From a virus: a DNA stretch of 43,353 nt. The stretch is from IMG/VR virus record IMGVR_UViG_3300010334_002515, positions 1 to 43,353 of that record; one strand, 5' to 3'. The translations under genes and the position numbers were made by a program. The notes beneath the pieces were generated by a model that saw only the letters and a program-made list of their open reading frames with translations, was not told the DNA's origin and ran no database searches. The first letter of the stretch is position 1. Every line of letters starts with the position of its first letter. This document shows positions 8,079 through 17,221 of this stretch, piece by piece.

Positions 8079-9051
8079 ATTTAGTAATATGAGTATCCGA
8101 TTGACAACTACAATAATTTAATGGACAAATGATTTGCTCTGGGGTAACATCTGCATCAAACCCTTCACTAAAAAGATTTAAAGTTTTGCCACCAAATGCG
8201 TTTAATTGGCAAGATCCTGCTAGTAAATCTCCGGACGCATTTATACTAATAGATTCGTAACCAACATTACATTTCCAGTCTTTAAATTTATTCCATCCAT
8301 TAGTTATTAGTGTATGTGGACGAGCAGTTACCGCAGTATCATCATTAAATAAAACAACACTTTCGTGAAATTTAATTTCATTTATTCTTTTAAATATCCA
8401 AGTACTGTCCGGTATGCGTTTAAGGCTGTTATTAACATAATCAAACTGTTCTGGAGTATATACATCTATACCGTGTCCTGGAGCATCGATAATTTCTTTA
8501 GTTTGTATGTACCAAGGATGTTTACTAGTCATCATTCGATCAACATAACTAATACATTTGTCCCATTGTTTGGCATCCATCAGCATTAACGCAGTTACTT
8601 TCAAACCTGCTTCAAATAATAAATCACCCACAGCAATATGATGATCAATATCCACATACTCGCTATGACAACTAAGAACTGCATCATCAAAATACGCAGA
8701 ATTATCATTCCACCATCTTAAAGTTCTCGATGCGTTTGTAACAATAGTAATATAAACATCGTGACTTTCTTTAAGTTCTTTGCAAAATTGTTCTATGTGT
8801 GGCCACATAGTGGGCTCGCCACCGCCCGCTATAGTAAGATGAAATTTCTGTTTATTGAGCTTCTTTGTATATGCATCAAATAATTTTTTAAAATTTTTAA
8901 TTACTAAATCTACATTTTTTGGGTATCGATAACGTTCATCATGCGATCCTGGAAAACAATAGCTACAATTAAAATTACAGATATCTGTAGGGAAGAATAC
9001 AACCTTTACTAAGTTTGTTTCTTGTGTAGAAATAACTTTAATAGGTATCAT
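8065..9051 (-). CDS. Radical SAM protein with SPASM-like C-terminus
   Basis: A 328-residue paralogue of the protein at 6392. CNFNCSYC (Cys25, Cys29, Cys32) is the radical SAM motif and GGGEPT the SAM-binding turn. The C-terminus keeps KDWKCNVGYESISIN and the final YCSCQSD cysteines, probably an auxiliary Fe-S site. Its ATG overlaps the stop of the gene at 9048 (ATGA), so it is translated last in a three-gene minus-strand radical SAM block (10453, 9048, 8065). Confidence 0.8.
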   Translation of the reverse strand: MIPIKVISTQETNLVKVVFFPTDICNFNCSYCFPGSHDERYRYPKNVDLVIKNFKKLFDAYTKKLNKQKFHLTIAGGGEPTMWPHIEQFCKELKESHDVYITIVTNASRTLRWWNDNSAYFDDAVLSCHSEYVDIDHHIAVGDLLFEAGLKVTALMLMDAKQWDKCISYVDRMMTSKHPWYIQTKEIIDAPGHGIDVYTPEQFDYVNNSLKRIPDSTWIFKRINEIKFHESVVLFNDDTAVTARPHTLITNGWNKFKDWKCNVGYESISINASGDLLAGSCQLNAFGGKTLNLFSEGFDADVTPEQIICPLNYCSCQSDTHITKSKVL

Positions 9052-10460
9052 AGTAGGTGTTCCAACTCAGGAAATACTTTCTTAGCCGTTAACTTGCGAA
9101 TAGCATCCAAGTTAACAACATATTCTTTGAAATCTGGCAGCAAGTGTGTATGGTCTTCTGCTTGTATAAATTTTAAAATAGCTTCCCAGCGTTTCCATCC
9201 GTAAGGATTATCTTTCCAGAAGTTGTCGTCCTGTCGGTAGTTGTCCCAAAGCCATTGTTTAAAGTCTGCAAACTGTTGCACGATTTCATCTTTGTCTGAC
9301 TGTGGCAATATCCTAGCACTTAGAAATGTTGGAATATACAACAAGTGTAGGTTGATAATGCCACCGCCGGTTTCATAGTCGTCTAGTTTAAACTTATTAA
9401 TTTTCTTAAAGCCTTGTGATAATTTCCATTTAGCAAAATCGATGATGTGTTTTACATTAAACACCTGTACTGCACATGCAATAGCACAGTGTATGGTATC
9501 AGGGGCATTGTCCATTAACCATAAACTACGTTCAATGTCGGCCCAGTCGGTAGGATATCGAATGTAATTGTTGCGTTCCATAACTGCATCTATACTAAAA
9601 GCATAACGTACTTGCTTGAACTGAGCCCATACTGCAATAATATCTTCGTTGACAAATATACCATTGCTGTTGTATCGTAAACTAATGTTCTTAGCATAGC
9701 CGCGCTTGATAATTTCATCTAAAAATCTACGATGCTCTTTTATCATCAAAGGCTCGCCACCGGCAAAGTATAATTGTGTTATGTTAGGAATCTGTTCAAA
9801 AACATCGTCCCAAAACTCTGGCTTTTCGTACCACGTGTTATTGAATTCCTCTTTGTCAAAACCTACCTGCTTCAACACAATAGTACTTTTTGTTTTGGCA
9901 ACTAGTTTATCATAATCTTGTAACCATCGACTGCTGTCATGTGGACTGCACATGACACATTTTAAATTGCAAGTGTGTCCAAGTCTCAAGTCTAGATATC
10001 GGATAATAGGAGGCACAGCTCCAGTAGCATCGGTGTCAGCTACAAGTTTATTAAAATCAAGGCCGTCATGATTCCACTCGTACATTTCCCATAAGCGTTT
10101 GCTTACAACACCGTTGGACTCTTCTTCAAAGCACTTTGTACAGCTGGCAGGTATCTTGCCTTCTAACATGGTTAACCTTACACTGCGCATGTATTGATTA
10201 TTGAATGCCTCTAATGGTGTTTCACGTCCAAAGTTTGCAGGTTTGCCATCTTCTTTCTTAACTAGTCCCACTTCGTGATCACCTGTTGACGCTCCACTGG
10301 CATTAGTTACACAGCATAATCTAGCATCACCATTCGGTCGGGTAGCTACATGTATCCAGGGCAATGCACAAAAACTATAGCTACCTGTTTTTTGTTTTAT
10401 AAGTTGTTGACCTGCTCCGATACGTGTATGTTCAGGTTGTAGCCAATATATGTTATTCAT
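9048..10460 (-). CDS. Radical SAM protein with N-terminal cysteine (twitch-type) domain
   Basis: A 470-residue protein, the paralogue of the one at 5134. The N-terminal cysteine domain shows FCALPW (Cys31), Cys49-Cys50 and CTKC (Cys107, Cys110). The core follows with CNLKCVMC (Cys164, Cys168, Cys171) and AGGEPLM. The extra N-terminal residues and a longer insert before the core make it larger than its paralogue. It overlaps the upstream radical SAM gene by 8 bp and the downstream one by 4 bp, so the three are probably made in fixed ratio. No substrate peptide gene is evident nearby. Confidence 0.8.
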   Translation of the reverse strand: MNNIYWLQPEHTRIGAGQQLIKQKTGSYSFCALPWIHVATRPNGDARLCCVTNASGASTGDHEVGLVKKEDGKPANFGRETPLEAFNNQYMRSVRLTMLEGKIPASCTKCFEEESNGVVSKRLWEMYEWNHDGLDFNKLVADTDATGAVPPIIRYLDLRLGHTCNLKCVMCSPHDSSRWLQDYDKLVAKTKSTIVLKQVGFDKEEFNNTWYEKPEFWDDVFEQIPNITQLYFAGGEPLMIKEHRRFLDEIIKRGYAKNISLRYNSNGIFVNEDIIAVWAQFKQVRYAFSIDAVMERNNYIRYPTDWADIERSLWLMDNAPDTIHCAIACAVQVFNVKHIIDFAKWKLSQGFKKINKFKLDDYETGGGIINLHLLYIPTFLSARILPQSDKDEIVQQFADFKQWLWDNYRQDDNFWKDNPYGWKRWEAILKFIQAEDHTHLLPDFKEYVVNLDAIRKLTAKKVFPELEHLL

Positions 10461-11544
10461 TAAACTCTCTAAGTTCTAAAAATTGATCTCTGCACTGGCT
10501 GACTTCTACTTCTGGAAATTTACCACATACCCTAGCGCACATTAGGATAGATTTGTCTTCAAATCTTTTGTTCCACATAGTTTGCCATGTTTCACTATCG
10601 ACAATTTCTTGCATAGTATGGATTCGTAGATCCAGCCCATCTATCCCGCCAAACTCTGTAATTGCCGTCAACAGTGAAGCTGTACTGTCGTTCATAAAAT
10701 TATACACTAACTTGTCCGGAGTGGCGTATTGATACGGCACACTGGCTAGGAAACAACAAGGCCATAGGTGCCCTTGTGCATCTATGTATATACTGCGTTC
10801 ATCTTCTACTTGACAACTGATAGTGGCAGTCTTGATAACTTCTCTATAGTTTTCTACGGTCTTGCGATCAATAAAGGCGATCTTTTGCTCTCCAGGCGGC
10901 AATAGAGTATGCGTTACCGTGCCATCCTTACCAAATACTTTAAATTCTTTGCTACCAATAAATCTACTAGTTTGCTTTTCGTGAAAACTTTCAAATCCCA
11001 AATCGTTAGCCATTTGTCTGCAAGTTTCTAATTGATGCTCGTTATGTTGGAATGTAATAAAGTTCCAACGTGCTCTTCCGCCTGCCTCGATAAATGCTTG
11101 AGCATTGCGTATGATCATATCAAAGTCTGTACCCACACGATATAAACTGTGTGTATCTGCTAGTCCATCGATCCCAAACAATACCAAATGATTCTTTGGC
11201 AATACCTGAGCAAGCTCTTGCCACCACTTGACTGTCCTAGCACTGGCATTGGTATGTATGTGAATGTCAATTTTGGGATTCTCTGCCACAGTGTATCTGA
11301 GCATGGGGATCAAATCATTGTTCATAATTGGATCACCAAAATTGCCACACATAGAGATACTACCTAATTGTGCTAGTAGACTAGGAATCATAGTATTCTT
11401 ATAAAACTCTAAATCCATATTTCGTTCTATCAAATTTGGATTAGTCAATCCGCCGTGGTTATTCCTAGCACACATTGGGCATGATGCTTGGCATAGAGTT
11501 GATATCTCTAGGTGTATTTGACGAATCTCATTATATTTGTACAT
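10453..11544 (-). CDS. Radical SAM/SPASM-domain protein
   Basis: A 363-residue protein of MoaA/PqqE-like layout: CQASCPMC at Cys18, Cys22 and Cys25, and CGNFGDP in place of the usual GGEP. The C-terminal cysteines include SCQVEDE, LWPCCF and CARVC, consistent with one or two auxiliary clusters of the SPASM type. SPASM enzymes commonly modify ribosomal peptides or protein residues. It is the first gene of the minus-strand block. A GTAAATA box lies 27 nt upstream of the ATG, with no Shine-Dalgarno sequence between. Confidence 0.78.
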   Translation of the reverse strand: MYKYNEIRQIHLEISTLCQASCPMCARNNHGGLTNPNLIERNMDLEFYKNTMIPSLLAQLGSISMCGNFGDPIMNNDLIPMLRYTVAENPKIDIHIHTNASARTVKWWQELAQVLPKNHLVLFGIDGLADTHSLYRVGTDFDMIIRNAQAFIEAGGRARWNFITFQHNEHQLETCRQMANDLGFESFHEKQTSRFIGSKEFKVFGKDGTVTHTLLPPGEQKIAFIDRKTVENYREVIKTATISCQVEDERSIYIDAQGHLWPCCFLASVPYQYATPDKLVYNFMNDSTASLLTAITEFGGIDGLDLRIHTMQEIVDSETWQTMWNKRFEDKSILMCARVCGKFPEVEVSQCRDQFLELREFNE

Positions 11545-11557
11545 GTGTGCAGGGTGG

Positions 11558-11564
11558 TTAAATA
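11558..11564 (+). promoter_or_regulatory. Predicted late promoter box (TTAAATA)
   Basis: TTAAATA, then TACC, then the ATG at 11569, the same 4 nt spacing as at 3542, 3581 and 26207. No ribosome-binding site fits between the box and the start codon. Confidence 0.45.
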
Positions 11565-11568
11565 TACC

Positions 11569-12714
11569 ATGTATTTACAAAAACAAGATATTGCCTACTG
11601 CATTATAGACAACACTAATACTTACTCGTCAAATTGGGTTAAGTCATTAATGATCAACCAGGCCGACTATACTGTCACTAACATAGTGTCAAAAGGCTAC
11701 AAGGTATTTTGGGAAACAAATGAAGACCGCGTGTTAAAACAAGTGGCAGATTTGGGATATAAACTTGCCATAGTGTTTAGCACAGGAACTGAATTTATCA
11801 ATGGTGATGATTTCTTTGATCAAATACAAGTAAAAGCACTGGCTGACTTTTTCATTGCAGGCCATGTACTAGACAGAGCCGATGCCTATTACGAACTGCA
11901 TCACCAGTGCTACGCAATCAATTTAAAAATGTATGCAACATTGGGATATCCTACTATTGGTAAATTTGAGCCCGGTAGACAACATACTGAATTCGAACCG
12001 TTGCGTAGTCAAGAAACATTCCATGATGCACACACTCCATTCTGGGTCAAACCTGGTACTAAAGAAAAATTGTATCAGCATTGCTGTCATGGCTGGAACA
12101 TATTACGAACAGCATTTGAAAACAACTTGCCTGTAATAGTATTTGATACGCCTATTAGAAATTCTAAGAAACATTTTTATCCAGAAAATTTACAAGAGTT
12201 TTACAAACATTTGCCCTGGGCATATAAGCGACAAGACTTTTGTCAAAATGAATTTATACACACTGAAAGCACAGATACTGCTTTGCCCAAGTTGACAAAT
12301 ATTTTGCAAGTGTTTACTCCCGCAAGTGGCACAGCATGGACAGAAATAATTCATAAGACAGAACCTGTTAGTGTAGTATTTTATGACTACAGCGACAAAG
12401 CATTAGAATACTGGAAATCGCATGCTCCGCAGTTAGATAACGTTACATATTCATTTGCTAAAATAAATCTGTTACACGATGAGCTAGTGCTGTCTAGATA
12501 TCTCGATACTAGCATCAAAGAAACATTTATTAATTTGACAAATGTATTTGCATACGAAGGCACTGCTTTTTTTAATAGTTTAGGTTATAGGACCATTCGA
12601 GAAAAACAATTAATAGATAATATTAAACAAGTTTTACCTGATGCTGTTATCTATCAGTCAGTTACAGCTAGTACAGGATTTGACAACACTCCACCGTGGC
12701 ATACATATGATTGA
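11569..12714 (+). CDS. Unrecognised two-part protein (possible transferase)
   Basis: A 381-residue soluble protein starting at ATG 11569, directly after a late box; the in-frame GTG at 11512 would lie inside the divergent gene. I do not recognise it firmly. The N-terminal 230 residues (AYCIIDNTNTY, GHVLDRADAYYELHHQCYAI) recall a glycosyltransferase-like alpha/beta domain. The C-terminal 150 residues (VSVVFYDYSDKALEYW, TFINLTNVFAYEG) recall a Rossmann methyltransferase without a clear SAM-binding glycine loop. Either reading is tentative. It overlaps the downstream oxygenase gene by 8 bp and opens the longest plus-strand block (11569-20537). Confidence 0.5.
   Translation: MYLQKQDIAYCIIDNTNTYSSNWVKSLMINQADYTVTNIVSKGYKVFWETNEDRVLKQVADLGYKLAIVFSTGTEFINGDDFFDQIQVKALADFFIAGHVLDRADAYYELHHQCYAINLKMYATLGYPTIGKFEPGRQHTEFEPLRSQETFHDAHTPFWVKPGTKEKLYQHCCHGWNILRTAFENNLPVIVFDTPIRNSKKHFYPENLQEFYKHLPWAYKRQDFCQNEFIHTESTDTALPKLTNILQVFTPASGTAWTEIIHKTEPVSVVFYDYSDKALEYWKSHAPQLDNVTYSFAKINLLHDELVLSRYLDTSIKETFINLTNVFAYEGTAFFNSLGYRTIREKQLIDNIKQVLPDAVIYQSVTASTGFDNTPPWHTYD
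11572..11578 (-). promoter_or_regulatory. Predicted late promoter box (GTAAATA)
   Basis: Reads TGTAAATAC on the minus strand, inside the first codons of the divergent plus-strand gene. It is 27 nt from the ATG at 11544, so this transcript would have a short leader. No Shine-Dalgarno sequence is visible in that leader. Confidence 0.35.
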
Positions 12715-13447
12715 TCAAGAAACATTAGACTTTTATAACCGCAACAAAAATCTCATTTGGGAGTTGCCGCCTATTCCATATAATCTTACAACTGATTACG
12801 AAATAGCCTATTGGGCTATGCACAATCCTAAAATAGGATGGATTGAACTAGATTTAAATTTAGACTTACCGGCCTGGAAAGCAGACTGTCGAGTAGCCAA
12901 TGACTATTTTGTAGATCATCGAGGTCTAGATCACCCCGGATGGAATAGCTGTTGCATACACGGGATAGATGTAGATAAAACAGGTAGCTACGATACATAC
13001 GGTTATACTGATGAATCGCAAGTAAATTATCACTGGACAGAACTAGCAGACAAAGTGCCAACTATTGCAAATTTCTGGCGCAACTTTCCAGTAGAGCAAT
13101 ATCGTAGAATACGCTTTATGGAGTTAGAGCCTAGAGGATATATTGCGCCACACAGTGACAACCCAGGCAACGTTGATGCACTAGAGCACGGCGCACCCTT
13201 AAACATAGCAGTTATTCACCCTAGTAATTGTCACATGGTTTTGGAAGGATTTGGAACTGTTCCTTGGGCAGAAGGGAAAGCGTTTATTGTTAATATTAGA
13301 AATCGTCATAGCGTGATAAATTTTAGCAATCAGCAACGTATACACGTTATAGGGCATGGAAAATACGGTAGTAGGCTAGCTGATTTTTGCAGTCTAGTAG
13401 CAAATAATTACAAGAAAAACTTTGATAAATACCATGATAGGAGTTGA
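12707..13447 (+). CDS. Aspartyl/asparaginyl beta-hydroxylase-like 2OG oxygenase
   Basis: A 246-residue protein from ATG 12707. GYIAPHSDNPG gives His149 and Asp151, FIVNIRNRHSVIN gives His201, and QQRIHVIGHG gives Arg211. This order, with the PHSD form and the short NIRN.HSV strand, fits the aspartyl/asparaginyl-hydroxylase family better than the prolyl-hydroxylase family. It probably hydroxylates an amino-acid side chain, free or in a protein. An extension upstream to 12641 would add unlikely sequence overlapping the previous gene. It overlaps that gene by 8 bp. Confidence 0.72.
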   Translation: MIDQETLDFYNRNKNLIWELPPIPYNLTTDYEIAYWAMHNPKIGWIELDLNLDLPAWKADCRVANDYFVDHRGLDHPGWNSCCIHGIDVDKTGSYDTYGYTDESQVNYHWTELADKVPTIANFWRNFPVEQYRRIRFMELEPRGYIAPHSDNPGNVDALEHGAPLNIAVIHPSNCHMVLEGFGTVPWAEGKAFIVNIRNRHSVINFSNQQRIHVIGHGKYGSRLADFCSLVANNYKKNFDKYHDRS

Positions 13448-13449
13448 AC

Positions 13450-14142
13450 ATGACAACATTTACTGAAACAGATATTAAAAAAGCTATTATAAAAAGCCAG
13501 CATTGCCAGCGTAATTGGGATTTAACTAAAGAAATTCCCGAAGAACATTTAGAGTTACTAAAGACCTCAGTTACACAAGCCCCAAGTTTGCAGAATGTAG
13601 CATTTTATAGAGTACACTGGATTCAGGATCGTGAAACTATTGAGAAAGTTCACGCTTGTACACACGGTGCTCCTTACAAAAATACCGAGAAGGGCAAAAT
13701 GGTTGATCCACATCCTAGAGAAGATGATCATCTTTACGAAATGGGAGATACTACCCAACCACAGACACTTGCTAATTTAGTAGTAGTGTTTGAAAAATAT
13801 TTCAACCCAGAAGAATATTTTAAAGAAAAAAGAATCTTTAATACATCGTATGGCAGAACAGTAGAACATGGCGGAGAAGACTTTGATACAGTAACAGCAC
13901 TAGGAATCGCATCTGGATACCTTAATTTAGTTTCTAGTTTATTGGGATATAAAACAGGATGCTGTATTAGCTTTAAACATTCTGAATTAAAAGAAGCATT
14001 AAACTTAGAAGGTGAACCATTACTTATTATGGGTGTAGGATTTAAAGATCCCGAAGTAAATCGTCGCTTACATCAAACTGACCACGATATAGTGTTCCCA
14101 ACAAACCCAAGGCAAGAGGTTCCGGTTGTTGAGTACAAATAA
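13450..14142 (+). CDS. Nitroreductase-family-like flavoprotein
   Basis: A 230-residue protein. The start is ATG 13450, because AGGAG (13439-13443) sits six bases ahead; an in-frame TTG at 13444 is too close to that site. Nitroreductase-like features are an early Arg-containing FMN-phosphate segment (HCQRNWDL), PSLQNVAFYRV, an AALGIASGYL-type helix (here TALGIASGYLNLVSSLLGY) and PLLIMGVGF near the C-terminus. The family uses FMN and NAD(P)H to reduce or dehydrogenate substrates and includes peptide-oxazole dehydrogenases. It could supply reduced flavin or act on a product of the neighbouring oxygenases; this is inference. Confidence 0.65.
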   Translation: MTTFTETDIKKAIIKSQHCQRNWDLTKEIPEEHLELLKTSVTQAPSLQNVAFYRVHWIQDRETIEKVHACTHGAPYKNTEKGKMVDPHPREDDHLYEMGDTTQPQTLANLVVVFEKYFNPEEYFKEKRIFNTSYGRTVEHGGEDFDTVTALGIASGYLNLVSSLLGYKTGCCISFKHSELKEALNLEGEPLLIMGVGFKDPEVNRRLHQTDHDIVFPTNPRQEVPVVEYK

Positions 14143-14710
14143 GTCTTATCACTCTCTAAATTTAAAAAACTGGGATAAGATAAAACAAAGATACTCGTCA
14201 TACATTGCAGACGACATAACCGGTCAAGAGCTCATTATTTTTCAACAAGGTAATGAGGAACTTGACTGGTTAGAAGACAACATACTAGAAGATATCTGTA
14301 ACTACACAGGTAAAGAACATAAAATAAAATTTGCCGCGCTTGGCGGCCTATGTGCTAACAATACTCTCAAAGAGCATATAGATGGTTTTTACCCTCCTCG
14401 ACTAGGTTCGTCAAAATGGTCATTAAACATACCAATTAAAAATTACGACAATTTTGAAATGCTCTGGTATGATGGTGACTATGAACATCAAGAAAGAACA
14501 GACCCCCCTGATTTAACTTCACCGTTAAAAGCAGATGAAATGCAGGTTATTAGGCCAAAATGGATTGGTGCCAAAAATCTTAAAGATTCCAGACTCATTA
14601 AAGGACCAACGATTGTCCAAATAAATATCCCACACGTAGTACACAACTATAGCGATAGCACAAGGGTAGTACTTGCTGTAAGGTTTACACCCGACGTAGA
14701 AATAAAATGA
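14126..14710 (+). CDS. 2OG-Fe(II) oxygenase-like protein
   Basis: A 194-residue protein from TTG 14126, which has AAGAGG six bases upstream (14114-14119). LKEHIDGFYPP supplies His84 and Asp86, PHVVHNYSDSTRVVLAVRF supplies His173 and Arg180: the aspartyl/asparaginyl-hydroxylase-like set. It overlaps the nitroreductase-like gene by 17 bp and the SGNH gene by 4 bp (ATGA). Confidence 0.68.
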   Translation: MLSTNKSYHSLNLKNWDKIKQRYSSYIADDITGQELIIFQQGNEELDWLEDNILEDICNYTGKEHKIKFAALGGLCANNTLKEHIDGFYPPRLGSSKWSLNIPIKNYDNFEMLWYDGDYEHQERTDPPDLTSPLKADEMQVIRPKWIGAKNLKDSRLIKGPTIVQINIPHVVHNYSDSTRVVLAVRFTPDVEIK

Positions 14711-15471
14711 AAACACTTTGGATATTTGGAGATTCTTTTAGCACTAGTAGAGACCCTGACGAACATGTTGCTTGGTCTAATCTTCTTTCCAACAAATTAA
14801 ACGCACAAGTTAAAATCATAGCCGAAGGTGGTAGCTCTATTGGATGGTTAATGTATCAATCATTTTTAATGAAAGATCAATTTAAAAAAGATGATTATGT
14901 TATCTTTCAAACGTCGACGCTAGTTAGAGCGTTCCTTAATAAAAATAAACCAGGAATGACAGAGTTTTGGAAAGATTGTCCTTATTGGAACTCCTTGAGC
15001 AAAAGAGAAAAAGACGGGTATGCCTTTCATGTGACAAATATTCACGATGAAGAAATATTGCAACAACAAATACAGCTCTGGATATGGGGGATGGCACACT
15101 ACACCTCTCATTTAATTACTAAGCCTGTATTATCTAGAGGATGGGATATTGGCCCGTTAGAAGTGCCGGAAGACTGGACATTAAGCCAAGGATTCTTATT
15201 AGATGCTAGCCTTGACGAATTTGATAAATCAAGAGATGAAAGCATAGACTGGATGTTGCGTGTAGGAGGTGATCCAAGGAACAATCACCTTAGCGAGGTC
15301 AATCATTACATACTTGCAGAAATGTATTATGATGCGCTGGTAAACAACTCTGTTCCAGATTTTAAAAAATTAAAAACAAAACTGTACAAGACATATTCTG
15401 AATTAGGAAATGAAAATCAAATACGTAATGATATAGAAGATGAAAGTTTTGGTAAACGTTGGATAGCATGA
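14707..15471 (+). CDS. SGNH-hydrolase-like protein
   Basis: A 254-residue protein. WIFGDSFSTS places the nucleophile at Ser10, and DPRNNHLSEVNH near residues 197-208 resembles block V with its His. Gly and Asn of blocks II and III are plausible (EGGSS at about 40; no clear GxND), so catalysis is likely but not certain. It is flanked on both sides by oxygenase-like genes with 4 bp overlaps, the same order as 17222-19086. Probably cytoplasmic, since no signal peptide is present. Confidence 0.65.
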   Translation: MKTLWIFGDSFSTSRDPDEHVAWSNLLSNKLNAQVKIIAEGGSSIGWLMYQSFLMKDQFKKDDYVIFQTSTLVRAFLNKNKPGMTEFWKDCPYWNSLSKREKDGYAFHVTNIHDEEILQQQIQLWIWGMAHYTSHLITKPVLSRGWDIGPLEVPEDWTLSQGFLLDASLDEFDKSRDESIDWMLRVGGDPRNNHLSEVNHYILAEMYYDALVNNSVPDFKKLKTKLYKTYSELGNENQIRNDIEDESFGKRWIA

Positions 15472-16175
15472 TAAAATACATTGGAAATTTTAAAGACTGG
15501 ATCAAACCCGAGTGGATTGAGGAAGTCATGTCCAAACCGGGGTTTGATATGCCTAAACACGGTCTTAGAAATGAAGCAAGATTTAATCCAATACTATTTG
15601 ACTACCTAGGCGGAGATGTAACTCGAGTACACACTAAAGAAGAATACTTGCAATTTGTCAAAGAACTGTCAGAGATGGATGAAATTGATCCTGTTGTAAA
15701 ACATGCTAGAACACACGTTGCATATTTAGATCCAGACTTTCCAGTCGATGATGAATATAACATGTATAGAAATTCAGGATACGACATATGGGGTGTGTAT
15801 TTTAGATTGCTAGAAAAATTTGATGTTAGTTTTGATATACTAAAAGATCCACCACCATTCTTAGATTATAAAGACAAACACATAACATGGTGGTTTAGTA
15901 AAATGAATCCTGGACAACGTATGCCAGTCCACGTTGATAGAGCTAAGCCGGAAATAGAGATACACAAGTACTGGATGCCGTGGACCGATTACCAGCCCGG
16001 GCATATTTTTACCATAGGTGATAAAGTTATAACTGACTACAAACAAGGTGATGTATATGAATTTGACTATGCTGGCGAATGGCATGGAGCATGCAACATA
16101 GGTCATACACCGAGAGTTGTGTTACAAATAACTGACTACAAACCATCGAGAAATATAAATGAAACTTCTAGCTAA
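15468..16175 (+). CDS. 2OG-Fe(II) oxygenase-like protein, tandem paralogue 1
   Basis: A 235-residue protein from ATG 15468 (ATGA overlap with the upstream gene), the first and longest of five related genes. The family N-terminus YIGNFKDWIKPEW is followed by an insert, then MPVHVDRA (His155, Asp157), a GHIFTIGD strand, DYKQGD, and EWHGACNIGHTPRVVLQI (His206, Arg216). These are the Fe(II) ligands and the 2-oxoglutarate anchor. The long N-terminal insert distinguishes it from the shorter paralogues and may set substrate choice. Confidence 0.72.
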   Translation: MIKYIGNFKDWIKPEWIEEVMSKPGFDMPKHGLRNEARFNPILFDYLGGDVTRVHTKEEYLQFVKELSEMDEIDPVVKHARTHVAYLDPDFPVDDEYNMYRNSGYDIWGVYFRLLEKFDVSFDILKDPPPFLDYKDKHITWWFSKMNPGQRMPVHVDRAKPEIEIHKYWMPWTDYQPGHIFTIGDKVITDYKQGDVYEFDYAGEWHGACNIGHTPRVVLQITDYKPSRNINETSS

Positions 16176-16698
16176 TTATAAAGATTGGATTAAGCCTAAG
16201 TGGGTTGAGGAAGCCCTTGCATTAGATGGCTATAAAGTCCCACACGATTTTTTTAAAGATAATAAACTTACGCTTGAAGAACAAGCAGGATTGCGAGAAG
16301 CAATGGATCCTTCAGAACGTGAGATATATGATGTGTACGGTACTGATGGAGTGTTTTTTCATTTGCTTGAAAGCAGTTTGTTTAGCTTCGAAGTTGATCA
16401 ACCACCATGGATTGCGCCCAGTGAAACATTCTGTTGGGAAGTAATAAAAATGCACACTGGAGAATTTATTCCAGTACACAGAGATATACTAAAACATCAA
16501 GATCCTAACTCAAAAAGATTTTGGGTTCCAATGCTAGATTGGAAGGAAGGACATATTTTTATGTACGAAGACCTTTATGTACATAACTATAAAGCAGGTG
16601 ATGTGTTTTTGTATGACGACCCTCGAGCATTACACAGCGCAATTAATATTGGAGCAGATATTAGGTTAATTATGCAAGTAACAACTTACAAGGAATGA
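16159..16698 (+). CDS. 2OG-Fe(II) oxygenase-like protein, tandem paralogue 2
   Basis: A 179-residue member of the tandem family: LLANYKDWIKPKW at the start, IPVHRDILK (His107, Asp109), GHIFMYED, NYKAGD, ALHSAINIGADIRLIMQV (His159, Arg169). The HG of the other paralogues is HS here, and PR is IR. It overlaps paralogue 1 by 17 bp. Confidence 0.72.
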   Translation: MKLLANYKDWIKPKWVEEALALDGYKVPHDFFKDNKLTLEEQAGLREAMDPSEREIYDVYGTDGVFFHLLESSLFSFEVDQPPWIAPSETFCWEVIKMHTGEFIPVHRDILKHQDPNSKRFWVPMLDWKEGHIFMYEDLYVHNYKAGDVFLYDDPRALHSAINIGADIRLIMQVTTYKE

Positions 16699-16700
16699 TC

Positions 16701-17219
16701 ATGGAGTATGTGGGAAATTTAAAAGACTTGATAGATACAAGTTGGGTGGAACCTTTATTAAAAGAAGTGTTAGGTAAGACTGGAATCTTAAGACCTAAAG
16801 AGGGAGGTAAACCTGACGGAGCAGAAGGCAATGCAGAATGGCAGAAAGCTATTGATGCTGGGTACAGTCCCGATGCTGTGTATTTCCAAATGTTTAATCA
16901 ATCTAATCTAACTACAGAAATACCCGAGTTTCATACTTGCGGAAGAGCAAGGCACTGGTGGATTACAAAAATGATGCCAGGGGATTTTATGCCCATGCAC
17001 ATTGACCCGCATACTAAACAAGAAAAAAATGTAGATCGTTTTTGGATTCCATTACAAGATTGGGAACAAGGACATATTTTTATGTACGAGGACGATGTTG
17101 TGACTAACTATAAAGCAGGTGACGTTTACAAGTATTCGTCTGCACAAGCATTACATGGTGCGGCAAACATAGGACTAGTTCCTAGATTAGTTTTGCAAGT
17201 AACCCTTTACGAGGAATAA
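16701..17219 (+). CDS. 2OG-Fe(II) oxygenase-like protein, tandem paralogue 3
   Basis: A 172-residue protein. Two in-frame ATGs exist (16695 and 16701). AAGGA ends directly against the first and sits six bases before the second, and only the second aligns with the paralogue start (EYVGNLKDLID), so 16701 is chosen. Motifs: MPMHIDPHT (His100, Asp102), GHIFMYED, NYKAGDVY, ALHGAANIGLVPRLVLQV (His152, Arg162). Confidence 0.72.
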   Translation: MEYVGNLKDLIDTSWVEPLLKEVLGKTGILRPKEGGKPDGAEGNAEWQKAIDAGYSPDAVYFQMFNQSNLTTEIPEFHTCGRARHWWITKMMPGDFMPMHIDPHTKQEKNVDRFWIPLQDWEQGHIFMYEDDVVTNYKAGDVYKYSSAQALHGAANIGLVPRLVLQVTLYEE

Positions 17220-17221
17220 AA

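Noticed and set aside
14620-14627. AATAAATA as a further late promoter
   Set aside because: It lies within the oxygenase gene at 14126, and no start codon follows within a short distance.
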